64,000 nt of DNA from Prorocentrum cordatum (GCA_963575745.1 CAUYUJ010018487.1:86001-150000); one strand, 5' to 3'; counted from the stretch's first letter, positions 40,700-53,538 are shown. Notes: a model not told the origin generated them from the sequence alone. Translations and numbers: made by a program.

Positions 40700-42180
40700 T
40701 AGCTGTTGTACGATTTATGTGGTGCCAGCTATGCGGTGCAATATAGGCGGTGCAATATATGTGGTGAAATCTACTCTGCTGAACTTGAAGTTGTCAACTC
40801 CACTGCTCGCGCAAACATCCCACCCACCCACCCGCAACTTGGTTTGCAAAACCTATGCGGGACCGAGCACTGATATCGCTCCGGGGTCGTCTTGGAGCCC
40901 TCGGGGGCGTCTCAAGAGCGCCCCAAGAAGGCCGGAGAAGCAAGACGGCCGACGACGACGACGACGACGACGACGACGGCGGCGACGACGACGACGCCGA
41001 CGTCGACGACGACGAAGACGACGACGCCGACGCCGACAACGACGACGAAGACGACGACGACGTCGCCAACGAAGACGACGACGAGGGAGGAAGGAGGACG
41101 ACGACGGCGACGACGGCGACAACGACGACAACGACGACAACGACGACAACGACGAGGGAGGAGGAAGGACAGCGACGACACGAACGACGAAGGAGGAGGA
41201 AGGACGGCGACGCCGACGACAACAACGACGAGGGAGGAGGGAAGACGACGACGAGACGACGACGACAACGACGACGACGACTGCGACGAAATAGGAGGGA
41301 CGACGACGAGACGCCGACGACGGACGATGACGACGACGACGAGGGAGGAGGAGGAAGGACGACCACGGCGACAACGACGACGGAAACGACCACGACGCCA
41401 AAGAGGACGACGACGACGAACACGAGGAAAGACACAGGACGACGTAGGCGACGACGACGACGACGACGACGCGGGAGGAGGGAGGACGGCGACGACGACA
41501 ACGACGACGACGACGCCGCAAGAGCGCGCGCGCACGCTTTTGTTGAAAATGCGTGTTGCGAAACCTTGGGTTTTTGTAAGTTTTTTTGACACACGATTTT
41601 GAAATCCTTCCGAAACCGATGGGTTTTGAAGGTTTTCGGTATACGCGCGCGACGACGCGCGCGTCTGCACTTCGTCCCGTTTTGTTGCAGAGGATTCTCG
41701 CGACGGCACACGCGCAAGGGCGTTCGACAGATTTCGACATGCGCGCGCGAAGCCCGTTTAATAGCATTTTGTGAAAATCTTGAAAAAACCTATGGTTTTC
41801 TTAAGATTTCGCAAGAGCTCGCGCGGAAGCTTTTTTAGCAAATCAGGGTTGCGAAACCCTGTGTTTTTGTATGTTTTTTGGAACCTCGATTGCGAAATCT
41901 TCCGGTACCGAAGGGTTTTTAGGGATTTCGGCATGCGCGCGCGACGACGCGCGCGTGCGCACTTCGTCCAATGTTTTGCTAAGGATTCGCGAAAAAGTGT
42001 TATGTTAGAACAAAACATGTCACCGCATGGTGTTGTTTACAAGGGAACCTCAGGGGGGGGAACCCGGCTGGCCTGGGATAGTGTAAATTCATATTTAGGA
42101 TGGACATGTGGTCATAATCATATGATTTACATACCCGAAAAGGGTGTCGACGCCGGGGGGGGTAGATCCTGTTTTTAGAA
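40700..42180. repeat. Tandem duplication unit 1 (about 1.4-1.6 kb)
   Basis: In order: short GTGCAATCTATGTGGTGC-like degenerate repeats, the patch CCACTGCTCGCGCAAACATC, a (GAC)n array (40945-41520), then two ~292-bp subrepeats containing CGCGCGCGACGACGCGCGCG (41645 and 41937), then TAGGATGGACATGTGG and an AAAAGGG patch. The same order recurs in unit 2. Confidence 0.85.
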
Positions 42181-42679
42181 AGGAGAATATCTGTGGTGCA
42201 CTATATGTTGTGCGGTCTATGTGGTGCGGGTATGCTGTGCACTACATATGGCACAATCTATAGAATTCTATTTAGGTGGTGCAAAATATGCAGTGCGATC
42301 TAGGTGGTGCAATGTATGTGGTGCAATTCCCTTTGACTGTCTTGAAGCTGCCCTCTCCACTGCTCGTTCAAACATCCCATCCTCCCACCCGCAACTTGGT
42401 CGCAAGACTTCTTGATACCATGACGGTGGGTACCAAATGGCACTTGGCAACGACAGCGACGCCGACGACGACAGCGACGCCGACGACGACGACTACGCCG
42501 ACGACGACTACGACGACACCGACAACGTCTCCGACGATTTCGACGACGACGTCCCCGACGCCGACGACGACGACGACAACGACGACAACGACGAGGGAGG
42601 AGGGAGGACGGCGACGACGCGAACAACGAAGAAGGGAGGACGGCGACGCCGACGACGACAACGACAAGGGAGGAGGGAA

Positions 42680-42724
<45 letters not shown>

Positions 42725-43640
42725 AGCGCCGAAATAGGAGGGACGACGATGAGCTGCCGACGACGGACGAGGACAACGACGAGGGAGGAGGAAGGACGAC
42801 CACGGCGACAACGACGACGGAAACGACGACGACGCCAAAGAGGACGACGACGACGACGAGGAAAGACAGAGGACGACCACGGCGACGACGACGACGAGGG
42901 GGGGGAGGACGGCGACGACGACGACGACGACGATGCAAGAGCGCGCGCGCACGCTTTTGTTGAAGATCCGTGTTGCGAAACCCTGTGTTGTTGTATGTCT
43001 TCAGGGCACTCGATTTTGAAATCCTTCCGAAACCGACAGTTCTTTAAGAATTTCGGCATACGCGCGCGACGACGCGCGCGCGTGCACTTCGTCCCATTTG
43101 TTGCAGAGGATTGTCGCAACGGCACGCGCGCAAAGGCGATCGAACGATTTCGACATGCGCGCGCGAAGCCCGTTTGGTAGTATGTTTGGGAAATGTTGAA
43201 AAACCTTTGGTTTTCTTAAGAATTCGCAAGAGCGCGCGCGCACGCTTTTTGTTGAAAATCCGTGTTCCGAAAGCCTTTGTTTTTGTATGTAGTTTGGAAA
43301 CTCGATTTTGGAATCCGTCGCAAACCGAAGGTTTTTGAAGGATTCCGGCATGCGCGCGCGACGACGCGCGCGTGTGCACTTCGTCCAATGTTTTGCAAGG
43401 GATCCGGGAAAACTTATGACTTTTGGTAAACGAGTGTGCGCGCATATCAGTTTTTTGCAGAGGATGGCGGGGAGGTCGATACAGGCCTGGCTGGGGTAGT
43501 ATGAATTCACAGGTAGGATGGACGATGGGGCAGAATCATATGTAAGTTACAATACGAAAAGGGGGCTCGGCACTTCTGGGGGGGTAGCGTCTACTCTTAC
43601 TTCTTAGGAAAGGGAATAGATGTGGTGGACTGTATCCTGT
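42181..43640. repeat. Tandem duplication unit 2
   Basis: Matches unit 1 at CCACTGCTCGTTCAAACATC (42358), a (GAC)n array (42450-42930), two subrepeats with the palindrome at 43061 and 43352, and TAGGATGGACGATGGGGCAG (43514). Anchor offsets are 1557 bp before the GAC array and about 1416 bp after it, so the array itself changed length. Remnants of a third unit start at 43620. Confidence 0.85.
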
Positions 43641-44100
43641 GCGATCCAGGTGTTGCCATCGATGTGTGGTGCAGTATGTGCTGTGCGCTCTGTGTGGTGC
43701 ACTATATATTCGGTGCAGTGTGTGTTGTGCGATCTATGTGACACGGGAAATGCTGCTATGTATGTGTATATATATGTATATATAGAATGAAAGCTAGCTG
43801 GTGCAATATATGAGATGCGACCTATGCGGTGCCGTCTATGCGGTGCAATTCTGTGCGGTGCAATATGTGCGGAGGCGGGCACGGGCGGCGACGGGGCGGC
43901 GGCGGGGCGGCGGCGGTGACGACATTAGCCGCCAGAGCGGCAGACAGGCCCAGGCGACGAGGCGGCGACGAGGCGGCGACGGGGCGGCGACGGCGACTAC
44001 ATCGCCGCCAAGGCGGCAGACAGAGCCAGTGCCTCAGAAGACAGGGAAGAGCCCCTGAATGCGGGAACAGTTCGGGGAATGTGCGCGTGTAGTCTGAGAA
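43641..44100. repeat. GTGCAATATGTG degenerate repeats and (GGCGAC)n
   Basis: Short GTGCGATCTATGTGGTGC-like units continue to 43870, followed by GGCGAC/GGCGGC repeats at 43875-44015. No gene is recognised. Confidence 0.7.
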
Positions 44101-44640
44101 GTTCGCGGGGTTCTAGCGGAGTGAGAGGAGGAAACCGCCGTAAGAGCAGAAGGAGGGGGAGCCGACAGATCAGAGGCATCAGGAGGAGTGGGGAGCTGGA
44201 GGAGGTTGAGAAGGGGAGGAAGAGAGGGATAGCGAAGCAAGCGAGCTTCAGGAGTTGCAGGGGGTTCGGGGCGGGGCAGAAGTTTCTGGAGGAGGACAGG
44301 GACGATGACGAAGGGGAGGAGAGAGGATGGGGAAGAAGAAGGCATGAGGGACGAGGTAGGAGAGAGGATCTGGTGTGAGGGGCGACGGAGAGGGAAGGAG
44401 GAGGGATAAGGTTGACGCAGGGTGGAAGGTCGAGCAAGGAGGGCGAGAATGAGGACGACGATGAGGGAATCATGCTGAACGCAACTGGAGCATGGCCCTG
44501 GAGGCACACAGCTATGAACATGCCAATACCCTACTTCAGCCCACCAATCCTTCTCTACACTCCCACATAACTCTTTACCAGCTCAGCCTGCTTTCAGAAC
44601 TCTCCCTGCTCCTCCATGTGTGCATGGCCCACCACCACCG
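44101..44640. other. Purine-rich DNA and unique spacer
   Basis: GGAGG-rich on the plus strand at 44150-44460, then unique sequence. Both strands contain frames of about 100-170 codons with skewed composition; none is recognised. Confidence 0.3.
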
Positions 44641-44644
44641 CCTC

Positions 44645-45640
<996 letters not shown>

Positions 45641-45834
45641 TCTCGCCTTCATCATCAACTGAACATCCAACATATTAGAGCACCGTCCGTACATTCCCCC
45701 GACATCCTACCGAACACGCATGCATATCATCGTGCGCATCTACGCATCATCGTGGGTCATCGTCATCCCCATCCTCACCATCACACATCGTCATACCTCC
45801 TCTGGCCTCCTACTCGAAATCATCCTGCTCGGGC

Positions 45835-46010
45835 CCCCTTCTCCTGCATTATCCTGTCCGACCTCCCCTTCATCCTGCTCCTCTTCCTGCTCATTGTCGG
45901 CGGCGCCTTCGCGCATTTGTGCTTAAACTCCTCGCGGGTACAGGGGCATTCGACCGAGAGCTGACCGAAACAATGTTGATGACAAGCACCGCAGAATGGC
46001 GAGGAACTAG
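45835..46010 (-). CDS. Possible Cys-rich exon
   Basis: The minus-strand frame reads SSPFCGACHQHCFGQLSVEC and then PCTREEFKHKCAKAPPTM. The Cys-x2-Cys-x3-Cys and Cys-x-Cys spacing followed by a basic tail could be a small zinc-binding exon. No family is recognised and other frames are open too. Confidence 0.2.
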
Positions 46011-46044
46011 GGACTTGAAAAGCAGGAGGAAGGGAGGGAGGAAA

Positions 46045-46440
46045 CAAGGTGACGAAGGAGAGGGATGAAATGGAGGAGAACGGGGGTGAGAGAGAAGGAA
46101 AGGAGGAAGGAGCAGAGCGGAGGAGAGGGAGGAGAGAGGGAGGAGGGAGGAGGGCAAGGGACGAGGGAGCATGGAGCAGGGAGCAGAGAGCAGACAGGGG
46201 GGAGGAGGAAGGAAAGGAGCAGGAGGAGGAGGAGGAGCAGGAGGAGGAGCAGGAGGAGGAGCAGGAGGAGCAGGAGAAGGAGCAGGAGGAGGAGCAGGAG
46301 GAGGAGCAGGAGGAGGAGCAGGAGGGAGGAAGAAGAAGAAGAAGAAGAAGAAGAGAAACAAAACAAAAAAGAAGAGGAGGGAGAGGGACGAGGAGAGCGC
46401 GCAGGGGGGAGGCGAGGGAGGAGCACGCGGCGAGGGGAGG
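46045..46440. repeat. Purine microsatellite (GGAGCA, GGA, GAA)n
   Basis: GGAGGAGCA repeats dominate at 46210-46325, followed by GAAGAA. Glu-rich frames are artefacts. Confidence 0.9.
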
Positions 46441-46535
46441 GAAGCCCGCTCCCACGGCGCGCCGGCGCGCACTCTGCCGCGCCGGCGGACGCGGGGGCCC
46501 GGCACGCCGCCCGGTGGACAGAGACCGCTACGTTT

Positions 46536-46592
46536 GGGTCGGGCACGTCCTCCCACAGGGCAGTTTTGAATACATAGGATTTGTAAAAACAA
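46536..46592. mobile_element. MITE terminus, B-type with a C-like leader
   Basis: GGTCGGGCACGTCCTCCCAC resembles a MITE-C end. It runs straight into CAGGGCAGTTTTGAATACAT, a MITE-B end. It is a fragment; no partner end was found. Confidence 0.55.
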
Positions 46593-46689
46593 AAAACAAA
46601 CAATTCCCCAGACAGCTTGCGGAACGGGGTGCTGTTGTGATAGAAGCTAACTCCGGCCGAGGGAAGGCGGAGCAAAGACATCCTCACAA

Positions 46690-47205
46690 AAATTTGATGG
46701 TCCGGGCCGTTTCCCTTGAGACGTCCTCACAACTCTCGTTTCTGAGTTGGCCGGGATTGGCCGTTTCGCCTGAGACATCCTCGAAAAGTTGCGCTCCGGG
46801 ACGCCGCGCGAGAGGTGGTCTGGGCCGTTTCGCTTGAGACATCCTCGAAACTCTGAGCCCCGAGGTGCCGTGCGAGAGGTGATCCAGGCCGTTTCGCCTG
46901 AGACATCCTCGAAACTCTGAGCTGTGAGATGCCCTGCGCGACGTGGTCCGGCCCGTTTCGCCTGCGACATCCTCGAAACTCTGAGCTCCCAGATGCCGCG
47001 CGAGAGGTGGTCCGGCCCGTTTCGCCTGAGACATCCTCGAACTTCTGAGCTCTGACATGCACTGCGCGAGGTGGTCCGGCCCGTCTCGCCTGAGACATCC
47101 TCGCAACTCTGAGCTCTGAGATGCCGTGCGCAAGGTGGTCCGGCCTGTTTCGCACAAGACATTCTCGCAACTCTGAGCTCCCAGATGCCGCGCAAGAGGT
47201 GGTCC
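46690..47205. repeat. 64-bp minisatellite, first array
   Basis: Units of TTTCGCCTGAGACATCCTCG, AACTCTGAGCTC, AGATGCCGCGCGAGAGGTGG and TCCGGCCC. GAGACATCC anchors at 46772, 46836 and 46900 give a 64-bp period. Confidence 0.95.
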
Positions 47206-48600
47206 AGCCTGGGGGCCCAGAAGACCACATGTTACATATCCTCCCTGGGACCCTGGGAGCCCGCCTGAGACATCCTCGAATCTGAGCTCTGACATGCCCT
47301 GCGCGAGGTGGTCCGGCCCGTCTCGCCTGAGACATCCTCGCAACTCTGAGCTCTTAGATGCCGTGCGCAAGGTGGTCCGGCCTGTTTCGCACAAGACATT
47401 CTCGCAACTCTGAGCTCCCAGATGCCGCGCAAGAGGTGGTCCAGCCTGGGGGCCCAGAAGACCACATGTTACATATCCTCCCTGGGACCCTGGGAGCCCC
47501 AGGAGGCCCCAGAGAGCTCCAGGAGGCCGCAGGACGCCCAGGACAGGCCCCAGGGGTTCCCAGGAGGCTCCCAGGAGGCCCCAGGAGGCCCCCTATCAGA
47601 ACGTGTCCAGTTAATACACATCCGTGTCGATTCGTTGATTTTTCCTGCTCTTGGCCATTTTGAGAGGCCCAAGCGGCCACATGTTAGATATCCCTCCTGG
47701 GAGCCCCAAGAGGCTTCAGGAAACCCCAGGTGGAGTTCAGGAGGCCACAGGAGGCCCAGGAGGAAGCCCCAGGAGGTCCCCAGGAGGCCCCAGGAGGCAC
47801 CAGGAGGCCCCCGCAACTCGGAGCTCTGAGACGCCGCGCTCGAGGTGGTCCGGCCCGTTTCGCCTGAGACTTCCTCGCAGCGCGTTTCGCCCGAGACACC
47901 GGCCCGTCTCGCCTGAGACATCCTCGCAACTCTGAGCTCTGAGATGCCGTGCGCAAGTTGGTCCGGCCCGTTTCGCACAAGACATTCTCGCAACTCTGAG
48001 CTCCCAGATGCCGCGCAAGAGGTGGTCCAGCCTGGGGGCCCAGAAGACCACATGTTACATATCCTCCCTGGGACCCTGGGAGCCCCAGGAGGCCCCAGAG
48101 AGCTTCAGGAAGCCGCAGGACGCCCAGGACAGGCCCCGGGGGTCCGCAGGAGATTCCCAGGAGGCTCCCAGGAGGCCCCAGGAGGCCCCCTATCAGAACG
48201 TGTCAAGTTAATACAAATCTGGTGTCGATTCGTTGATTTTTCCTGCTCTTGTGGCCCCCCTCCCCCATTTTGGGGGGCCCCGACGGCCACATGTTAGATA
48301 TCCCTCCTGGGAGCCCCAAGAGGCTTCAGGAAGCACCAGGTGGGGTCCAGGAGGCCACAGGAGGCCCAGGAGGAAGCCCCAGGAGATCACCAGGATGCCC
48401 CAGGAGGCCCCAGGAGGCCCCCGCAACTCGGAACTCTGAGACGCCGCGCTCGAGGTGGTCCAGCCCGTTTCGCCGGAGACTTCCTCGCAGCACGTTTCGC
48501 CCGAGACATCGTCGCAACTCTGGGGTCTGAAATGCCGCGCGCGAGGTGGTCCAGCCCGTGACATCCTCGCAACTCCGGGCTCTGAGATGCCGTTCGGGAT
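47206..48600. repeat. Nested duplications built on the 64-bp minisatellite
   Basis: The segment GCCCAGAAGACCACATGTTA plus CATATCCTCCCTGGGACCC occurs near 47213, 47453 and 48043. The segment GTGTCGATTCGTTGATTTTT plus CCTGCTCTTG with a following CACATGTTAGATATCCCTCC occurs near 47624 and 48222. This shows a tandem duplication of about 590 bp (47450 to 48040) after an earlier one of 240 bp. CCCAGGAGGCCCCAGGAGG units fill the gaps. Confidence 0.85.
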
Positions 48601-48741
48601 GAAGAGGAGGTGGAGGAGGAGGAGGAGGAGGAGGAGGAGCAGGAGGAGGCATGTTTTAACATGCCATGCCAGCCCGCACTGGACGGGCACGCAATCGACC
48701 TTGGAAACCGCAGTGGGTCTAAAAACCCTGTTTGGGGATAC

Positions 48742-48888
48742 TGCACTCCGGTTATAATAATAATGATTTTTAATATATGATTAATGTCTGAATAAATCTA
48801 TGCATGAACTCATCGTTGTTTTTAATGCTACACCCCTGCATGTTTAATACAAGATCCGCACGCGGAGCATGTATTAAAAACGGCACTG
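48742..48888. mobile_element. MITE-B copy 3 (left end diverged)
   Basis: The right end ATGTATTAAAAACGGCACTG is followed by TA. The interior matches copies 1 and 2 (TCTATGCATGAACTCATCGT, GATCCGCACGCGGAGCAT). The left terminal repeat is degenerate around 48742-48775. Confidence 0.75.
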
Positions 48889-48892
48889 TACA

Positions 48893-49019
48893 GGCGGATC
48901 TTGGAGGAAAAAAGCTGTCAACAAAAAATTCAAACATAATCAAAAACAGGAAAAGATCGTTCCCTTGATATGTTCTGACTATCTTTGAATACTCCTCCTG
49001 TGGAGGGACACGCCCGACT
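48893..49019. mobile_element. MITE-C terminus (copy at 49 kb)
   Basis: Read inward from 49019 on the minus strand: AAGTCGGGCGTGTCCCTCCA, then CAGGAGGAGTATTCAAAGAT and AGTCAGAACATATC, matching the left end of the 38.7-kb copy over about 70 bases. The copy directly abuts MITE-B copy 3. Its inner end is undefined. Confidence 0.6.
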
Positions 49020-49353
49020 TAAAGCTACGCGGCCCTGACGCGCGCGATCAGCGTGGACTGGCGATGCCGCAGAGCGCGGTCGATGACAGCGTCGGCGCGA
49101 ATCCGATACCGCTCTGAAAACACTGAAAAGGGATGAAGCTTGTGTCGTCGATTGGGTTCTTCTCGTCGCCCTGGGCTTTGCGTCGTTTGGGGCCTTTTAA
49201 AGCCCGGCTTCGGGCCCCGGGACCGTGAGAACCCAGAATGGAAAAACTGCCCCCCAGGGAAAGTCTCCCGAAGGATCCTCCGACACGACCTGCAAAAGTG
49301 GCATCACTCCTCCGGCGGGGCAGGAAAGGCCCCCCCCCCCCCCGGACTTTGCC
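49020..49353. other. Unique spacer
   Basis: A short plus-strand frame from 49136 (MKLVSSIGFFSSPWALRR) shows no family features. Nothing else is recognised. Confidence 0.3.
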
Positions 49354-49537
49354 TACTCCAGATTTCGTAATAAAGGGAGGGGGGTCTCATTTCGGGGGGG
49401 GGTCTCTTCCAGGCTATCTTGGAGGGTCTGGGGGGGTCTGGGGACGATGTTTTGGAGGGTTCTCCCACGGGGGAGGTCTGAAATGGCTTGTCTTGGAGGG
49501 TCCAGACCCACTCCCTTTTATTACGAAATCTGGAGTA
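49354..49537. mobile_element. MITE-D (184 bp, TA-flanked terminal inverted repeats)
   Basis: The left end TA-CTCCAGATTTCGTAATAAA and its inverted copy at 49512-49537 match over about 26 bp with one 1-base indel. Both outer dinucleotides are TA, consistent with a TA target duplication. The interior is G-rich with GGTCT repeats and has no ORF. Confidence 0.85.
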
Positions 49538-50120
49538 AGCGCACGCCGGCGCTCTGGTCTCTGGTGGAAGCTCGGGGCGGGAACGCCGCCCGAAAAGCCC
49601 GCCACTCTGGACAGAGACCGCCGCGCGCCCAGGCGGGCGCGACCCGCGGCGCGGAGGGGCGACGCAAGGGGGGCGCACGCGACGACGGCGCTTCGGTGCG
49701 GACCCCGGGAAGCACCAGGAGCTCTGGCAGGCATCGGTGCGGCTGCAGTCCTGCGTCGCCGTCGTCCGCCGTCGCCGCCGAGCGGCGGGGCTTGTGGGAA
49801 GCTCCAGTCGGCGGTGGACAAACCTCCCTTTAGTAGACCTCCCCTTAGTGAAAACGGCCTGGGGCCGAAACCGACGGACCTCTGACCCGCAAAAACAACG
49901 GCCGCGACGCCCTCCCGCGAACCGAAAACGGCCAATTCCTTAATCGACATGTCAGGGTAGGAGGTCTGTCCACCTCCGACTCAGGCCTTCTGAGAGGCCC
50001 CCTGTGGCTTCCGGCAAGGCTCAGAACACTTCCTGGAAAGCGCAGGAGGCCCTCTGAGCCTTCGGAGCAGGCCCGTTCGCACTGCCTTCGCCCCTGGACG
50101 CGCCACCGATGGGTGCGGCT
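49538..50120. other. GC-rich DNA without a recognised gene
   Basis: Open in several frames on both strands with no family features. The end (about 49985-50115) has a diverged direct copy at 50690-50825 (GAGCCTTCGGAGCAGGCCC / GAGCCTTCTGCAGCGGCCC and the CCCCTGGACGCGCC-like end). Confidence 0.4.
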
Positions 50121-50134
50121 GCAGCCCCACATCG

Positions 50135-50285
50135 CCAGGAGGCGGAGGAGCAGGAGGAGGAGCAGCAGGAGGAAGAGGCGGACGAGGACGAGGACGAGGA
50201 TGGGGATGAGGATGGGGATGAGGATGAGGATGAGGAGGAGGAGGAGCAGGAGGAGGAGGGGGAGGAGCAGGAGGAGGATGAACTG
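50135..50285. repeat. (GGA)n/(GAGGAT)n microsatellite
   Basis: Purine triplets with GAGGATGGG blocks. The unique patch 50286-50465 has no recognised gene. Confidence 0.9.
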
Positions 50286-50464
50286 CCCACCATCGCTGCC
50301 CAAGGCCCGCCGCCGCAGGCGGCGGCCGCAGTTCCCCACGCCTGGGTGGAATGGCTGGAGGCAACCGCGGGCAGACGCCAGAGGCCGACATCCAACGGCG
50401 CGCCTAAAAGCGCCTGGGAGCGCCCGTGATCGTTCCCCGGAGCGCTTGGGAGCGCCCGGTAGTC

Positions 50465-50580
50465 CTCCTCCTCCTGATCGTCCTCCTCCTCCTCCTCCTC
50501 CTCCTCCTCCTCCTCCTCCTCCTCCTCCTCCTCCTCCTCCTCCTCCTCCTCCTCCTCCTCCTCCTCCTCCTCCTCCTCCC
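50465..50580. repeat. (CTC)n microsatellite
   Basis: Almost pure CTC triplets. With the GGA tract at 50135 it forms an inverted pair separated by about 180 bp. Confidence 0.95.
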
Positions 50581-51020
50581 TTCAGCAGACGCACCCCGGG
50601 AGGGGATCGAACCGGGCAGGGCTGCCTGCCGGCGGTGCGCCGGACGGGGAAGCGAGACGGGGCAGGCTGGCTCAGAGGGCGGCGGGGCTTCTCAGAAGCC
50701 CCCCAGGCTTCTGGGGAGTCCCCCGTGGATCCGGAAGCGGTTCCGAACGACTCTCGGGGAAGGCTGGTGACATTCTGAGCCTTCTGCAGCGGCCCGCCGC
50801 CCGTGCCTTCCCCCCTGGGCGCGCCGACGAGCCTAGATCTCAACGTCCAGCGCTGGTCAGCAAACGTCAGTTATGAGGGGTCGTCACGTCGTCCTCCTCC
50901 TCGCCGTCCCCCTCTGACGGTTCCTTGGGGGGAGGTTTGTTCTGGTTCCCAGACCTTCCCTGGGTTCCCTGGTCTTGCTCCTTTTCAATGCATTCCCTGG
51001 GTTCTCTGGGAGCTCCCCGG
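50581..51020. other. GC-rich spacer with a diverged direct repeat
   Basis: 50690-50825 repeats 49985-50115 in diverged form. The remainder has GGTTCCCTGGG-like short repeats and no recognised gene. Confidence 0.4.
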
Positions 51021-51024
51021 GTTC

Positions 51025-51320
51025 CCCGCCCCAGGCGCAATGCCAAGCAACGCCAAGCAATGAGCAATGCGAAGCAATGCGAAGCAATGCGAAGCAATGC
51101 GAAGCAATGCGAAGCAATGCGAAGCAATGCGAAGCAATGCGAAGCAATGCCAAGCAACGCCAAGCAACGCCAGGCACTGCCAGGCAACGCCAAGCAACGC
51201 CAGGCAACGCCAAGCAACGCCAAGCAATGCCAAGCAATGCCAAGCGATGCATAGCAATGCCAAGCAATGCCAAGGAATGCCAAGCAATGCCAAGCTATGC
51301 CAAGCCATGCCAAGCACTGC
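51025..51320. repeat. 10-bp minisatellite (GCAATGCGAA / GCAATGCCAA)n
   Basis: About 29 decamer units. The first part is homogenised as GCAATGCGAA (51055-51145) and the second as GCAATGCCAA with CAACGC variants. Minus- and plus-strand frames repeat a short peptide and are artefacts. Confidence 0.95.
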
Positions 51321-51627
51321 GCCCATGCAACAGGAACCTTTCCTCCAGTTGGGCTCGCGCCGGGTTCATTGTCCTGGGGCTGTTGCTTGCAGCCCTGAAC
51401 CTGGGCCGTGGGCTGTCAATAGCGCCCGCACCCCAAACCGGCAGAGCTCAGCGGACTGAACCACTCGAGGGCCGCGACCGACCGACCGACCTCCTCCTCC
51501 TCCTCCTTCTCCTCCTCTCCCCCCCCCCGTCCGCCTCCGTCCTCCGACCATTCATCCCTCGCTAGGGCTGACGCTAACATGGATCAGGGATCTGTGAATC
51601 TGGCGCCCACGCGCCAGATCCACGGAT

Positions 51628-51800
<173 letters not shown>

Positions 51801-51904
51801 AAGCCAGTGCCGCCTCAGATGGCGACGAAGTGCGTCACTCTCCGCATGGACGCGGGACCCGCCGCCAGTCCACGCGCACTGATCCATACTCTCGTTTCCT
51901 CGAC

Positions 51905-52160
51905 TCTCACTATCCCCCCTCATCTTCTCCCCTCCCCCTCATCTTCCCCCTTCATCTTCCTCCTCCCCCTCCTCATCTTCCCTCTCCCCCTTCTCGTCAG
52001 ACCCTCCTTAGTGTGTCACTATCCCCGCTCATCTTCCCCCTCAGATTCCCCCTCCCTCATCTTCCCCCTACCTCATCTTCACTATCCTCGTCGGACCCCC
52101 CCCTCATCTTCCCCCTCCCCCTCCTGGTCATCTTCCCCCTCCCCCTCCTGGTCAAACCCT
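51905..52160. repeat. CT-rich repeat (TCATCTTCCCCCTCCCC)n
   Basis: Roughly 20-25-bp CCCCCTCATCTTC units, irregular. No gene is recognised. Confidence 0.8.
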
Positions 52161-52261
52161 TCCCCCACGGCGACGATGCCCCGACGACGAGGAGCCCCCG
52201 ACCCGCCGGGAGAAGCGCGCTCTGACCAGACCGACGCGGATCTCGGCCATCGAAGGCGGCG

Positions 52262-52388
52262 CCGACGATGCGCGTCGCAACGCCGCCGACGACGACAACA
52301 ACAACGACGGCGGCGGCGGTGGCGCAGACGACGACAGCGACGACGACGACGACGACGACGACAGCGACGACAGCCACGACGACGACAA

Positions 52389-52422
<34 letters not shown>

Positions 52423-52455
52423 GGCGACGGCGACGGCGCTGACGCCAACGGCGGC
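52262..52455. repeat. (GAC)n microsatellite
   Basis: GAC/ACG triplets with GGC variants at the edges. Confidence 0.9.
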
Positions 52456-52900
52456 GGCAGCGGCGACCGGCGTCCTTCCGCTCCGCGCGGTCGAGACCGG
52501 CGGGCGGCTCCCACTGGACACGGCCCCTGCCGGGCTCCATGCGCTCCGCCTCTGCACGCGGGGGGCGAAGGGCTGTCGAACTCGGCATTGCAGCAGTCTG
52601 CGCGCCGGCTGGCCGAAGCCCCTCGCCCAGAGAGCCAAGGGGAGCACTCTTGTTTCGACCGCCGCCCTCCCCATCGAAGGGGGGCCCAGCCCCGAGACCT
52701 GGAGGGAGGAGGGAGGAGGGACTTGTCTTATCTTTCGCACATTTCTCATGTTTGCCTGGAGGCACACGGCATTGAAAGAGACACTGACGATGCCCTTGCT
52801 GGTAGGATCGTTGCTCCCGTGGTAGCGTATACTGATCTCTTGATGGAACTGGAGAGAGATCACGACCTGGCGTGAATGGCACCGTCCGCCACCGCCTCCT
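52456..52900. other. Region with weak exon-like frames on both strands
   Basis: A plus-strand frame ends HGIERDTDDALAGRIVAP with VVAYTDLLMELERDHDLA and a stop at 52873-52875. The minus strand reads VISLQFHQEISIRYHGSND in the same place. Either could be an exon and composition does not decide. Confidence 0.3.
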
Positions 52901-53034
52901 CCTCCTACCTCGATACAGCGATACAAGGGGTCTAGCCGAGCAGAACACGCCAGCGCGCACGCAGCTCAAAGCCGACCTGAGAGAGGGAGAGAGAGAGAGA
53001 GAGAGAGAGAAGATAAGATAAGAGAAGAGAAGAG

Positions 53035-53240
53035 AGGCAATGGATGCCTCTGGGCTGCCTGACCGAAGTTGCGGTCGGCAGCAGGCCGCGCAAAGGCGGG
53101 AAGGGGTCCTCCGCAGTCCCGCCCCCGTCTGGGAAATCCGCCTCCCCCGCCGCCAGGGTGGGAACCTGCTCGAAAGTGATGGGGCAGGTGCTGAACTTAG
53201 TGCAGCTCACTTTGCACCCTGGCTGTAGGGAGGCTGACCC
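53035..53240 (-). CDS. Possible exon, unknown
   Basis: The minus-strand frame reads LQPGCKVSCTKFSTCPITF, EQVPTLAAGEADFPDGGG and TAEDPFPPLRGLLPTATS. Composition is balanced and not repeat-derived. No family is recognised; a (GA)n tract lies downstream (52980-53010). Confidence 0.25.
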
Positions 53241-53492
53241 TAAACAGCGAAGATACCAAACAGCATCATATAAGTCTGAAGTTCCAAAGAGGACCCAAGC
53301 TTCGCTGCTTAGGAAAGAGAGCGACAGCCTCACTCTCTAAGCTGCTTGGAAGCACACGTGGCCTAAAATGGCCCACTCCTTTGCGACAAAATGCCGCGGG
53401 TGCTTCCAAGGTGCGTGCGCAGCAGCTGCGGAGGACAGGGGGGAGATCCTCCTTCTCCTCCTCCGATAAAAACACGCGCAGCCCAAGCACGC

Positions 53493-53493
<1 letters not shown>

Positions 53494-53538
<45 letters not shown>
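53494..53538. repeat. (CA)n microsatellite
   Basis: About 20 CA units ending in a CACGCACAC variant. Confidence 0.95.

Noticed and set aside
47650-47672. Third spliced-leader relic (GGCCATTTTGAGAGGC)
   Set aside because: Only a short internal part resembles the leader, and the end CTCAAG and start CCGTAG are absent. It belongs to the local duplicated unit.
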